Assembly: GCA_020426065.1 (NCBI GenBank)
Contig: JAGQQT010000031.1
Coordinates: forward strand, 1 to 15,758
Direction of reading: 5' to 3'
Source: Planctomycetaceae bacterium
GTDB taxonomy: Bacteria; Planctomycetota; Planctomycetia; Planctomycetales; Planctomycetaceae
Length of the DNA stretch: 15,758 nucleotides
The translations under genes and the position numbers were made by a program. The notes beneath the pieces were generated by a model that did not search any database, was not told the origin of the DNA, and saw only the letters and a list, made by a program, of their open reading frames with translations. Positions within the stretch are counted from its first letter, which is position 1; each line of letters starts with the position of its first letter. Below are positions 15,034 through 15,758 of the stretch, piece by piece.

Positions 15034-15758
15034 ATGATGCGTCTCGCTGAACTGAAAGACCTGCCTGCACTGGAGCAGCTGGAGAAAAGCTGTTTCCCTT
15101 CCCACCGCTGCAGCAACCGCCGCTCCCTGCGGATGAGTATTCAAAGTCCCACGCAGATTGTGATGCTGCTGGACGCTCCCGAAAACGGTGAGCTGGCCGG
15201 AGCACTCATCCTCATCTGTTACAAGAGTTCCCTCAGGATTTACTCTCTGGCTGTTCGCCCGGAATACCGTACCCGGGGTTATGGCGGGTCACTGCTGGAT
15301 GAAGTTTTTGAGTATGCCCGTCAGAATGGCTTCCAGAAAATCACGCTGGAGGCAGACAAGCAGAATCAGAAGCTGGTGGAATGGTACTGTCGCTACGGTT
15401 TTGAAGTACGCGAAACAATCAAGGATTACTATGCCACCGGTGAAGATGCAGTCCGGATGCGCAAGATGCTGCAACTGGATACGGATCAGTCTCTGCTGGA
15501 TTCCCCGAACCTGATCGTGGTCGATCAACCGAAAAACTGGCCGTTTTCCATTCCCCGAACACAGGTTGTCTCTGCCAAAACCTATCTGTCCAATCCGCAC
15601 TACCAGAACTCGTCTCTATACCGGATTTTCAATCTCTGTCATTCGTTTAAGCCGCACAAGTTTGGCTATTATGTTTCTTTGCTCGCCTCTGCCCGGGATC
15701 AGCGGGTCATTCCGAACGTAACTTCCCTGCGAGATCTGTCGAGCGTTTCTCTCGTCCA
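15034..15758 (+). CDS. GNAT acetyltransferase fused to an RLAN domain (start of a RimK-like ligase?), partial
   Basis: The frame stays open to the edge, giving 241 visible residues. Residues 1 to about 150 are a GNAT N-acetyltransferase: opening RLAELKDLPALEQLEKSCF, motif A SLAVRPEYRTRGYGGSLL with R-x-x-G-x-G acetyl-CoA loop, and KITLEADKQNQKLVEWYCRYGF. From about residue 160 the sequence changes to LIVVDQPKNWPF, then KTYLSNPHYQ, FNLCHSFKPHKFGYYVSLLA and RVIPNVTSLRDL, which matches the RLAN (RimK-like ATP-grasp N-terminal) family. RLAN domains normally precede a RimK-like ATP-grasp ligase, so the missing part probably encodes one. The start is the first of two ATGs (15034, 15037); both give the same domain, and the ribosome binding site is weak. 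Probably a peptide- or amino-acid-ligating and acetylating enzyme; substrate unknown. Confidence 0.85.
   Translation, partial: MMRLAELKDLPALEQLEKSCFPSHRCSNRRSLRMSIQSPTQIVMLLDAPENGELAGALILICYKSSLRIYSLAVRPEYRTRGYGGSLLDEVFEYARQNGFQKITLEADKQNQKLVEWYCRYGFEVRETIKDYYATGEDAVRMRKMLQLDTDQSLLDSPNLIVVDQPKNWPFSIPRTQVVSAKTYLSNPHYQNSSLYRIFNLCHSFKPHKFGYYVSLLASARDQRVIPNVTSLRDLSSVSLV

Overview
The window looks like a chromosomal segment of a planctomycete, probably Planctomycetales of the Gimesia/Rubinisphaera kind; the genus is a guess. The evidence is a PSD1/DUF1553 protein, a DUF1559 protein with a prepilin-like N-terminus beside small lipoproteins, and several short conserved-looking proteins with no assigned role. 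I see no insertion sequence, integrase, phage gene or CRISPR array.

Layout, left to right. Bases 1-1452 are the C-terminal part of a DUF1553 protein. A 437-base gap with a perfect -10 box leads to a DUF2203 gene (1890-2294). Next come scpA (2660-3442) and, 24 bases later, a divergent UvrA-family ATPase (3467-6006) split in two by a one-base frameshift in a GGGG run. A hairpin separates it from the convergent asd gene (6034-7041, minus). The 762 bases between asd and leuA contain a stretch with several complementary segments and then what looks like a complete ribosome-mediated attenuator for leuA: promoter, a 23-codon peptide with a Leu-Leu-Leu run, three mutually exclusive stems and an intrinsic terminator. 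leuA follows (7804-9321).

The middle holds two small genes that overlap convergently (a PadR-like winged-helix protein and an unknown 99-residue protein), a minus-strand tRNA-Gln(CTG) with its own promoter, and a 107-residue protein ending in an L7/L12-like segment. A minus-strand cluster follows: DUF1559 pseudopilin-like protein, small acidic lipoprotein, proline/threonine-rich lipoprotein, with strong hairpins between the genes. The right end holds lipA (13949-14836) with a terminator, then the start of a gene (15034 to the edge) that joins a GNAT acetyltransferase to an RLAN domain, the usual N-terminal partner of RimK-like ATP-grasp ligases.

The genes are mostly chromosomal core functions: Asp-family and leucine biosynthesis (asd, leuA), lipoate synthesis (lipA), chromosome condensation (scpA), plus planctomycete surface proteins. 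The most interesting items are the leu attenuator, the UvrA-like protein that seems to lack the insertion domain and has altered ATPase motifs, and the GNAT-RLAN fusion.
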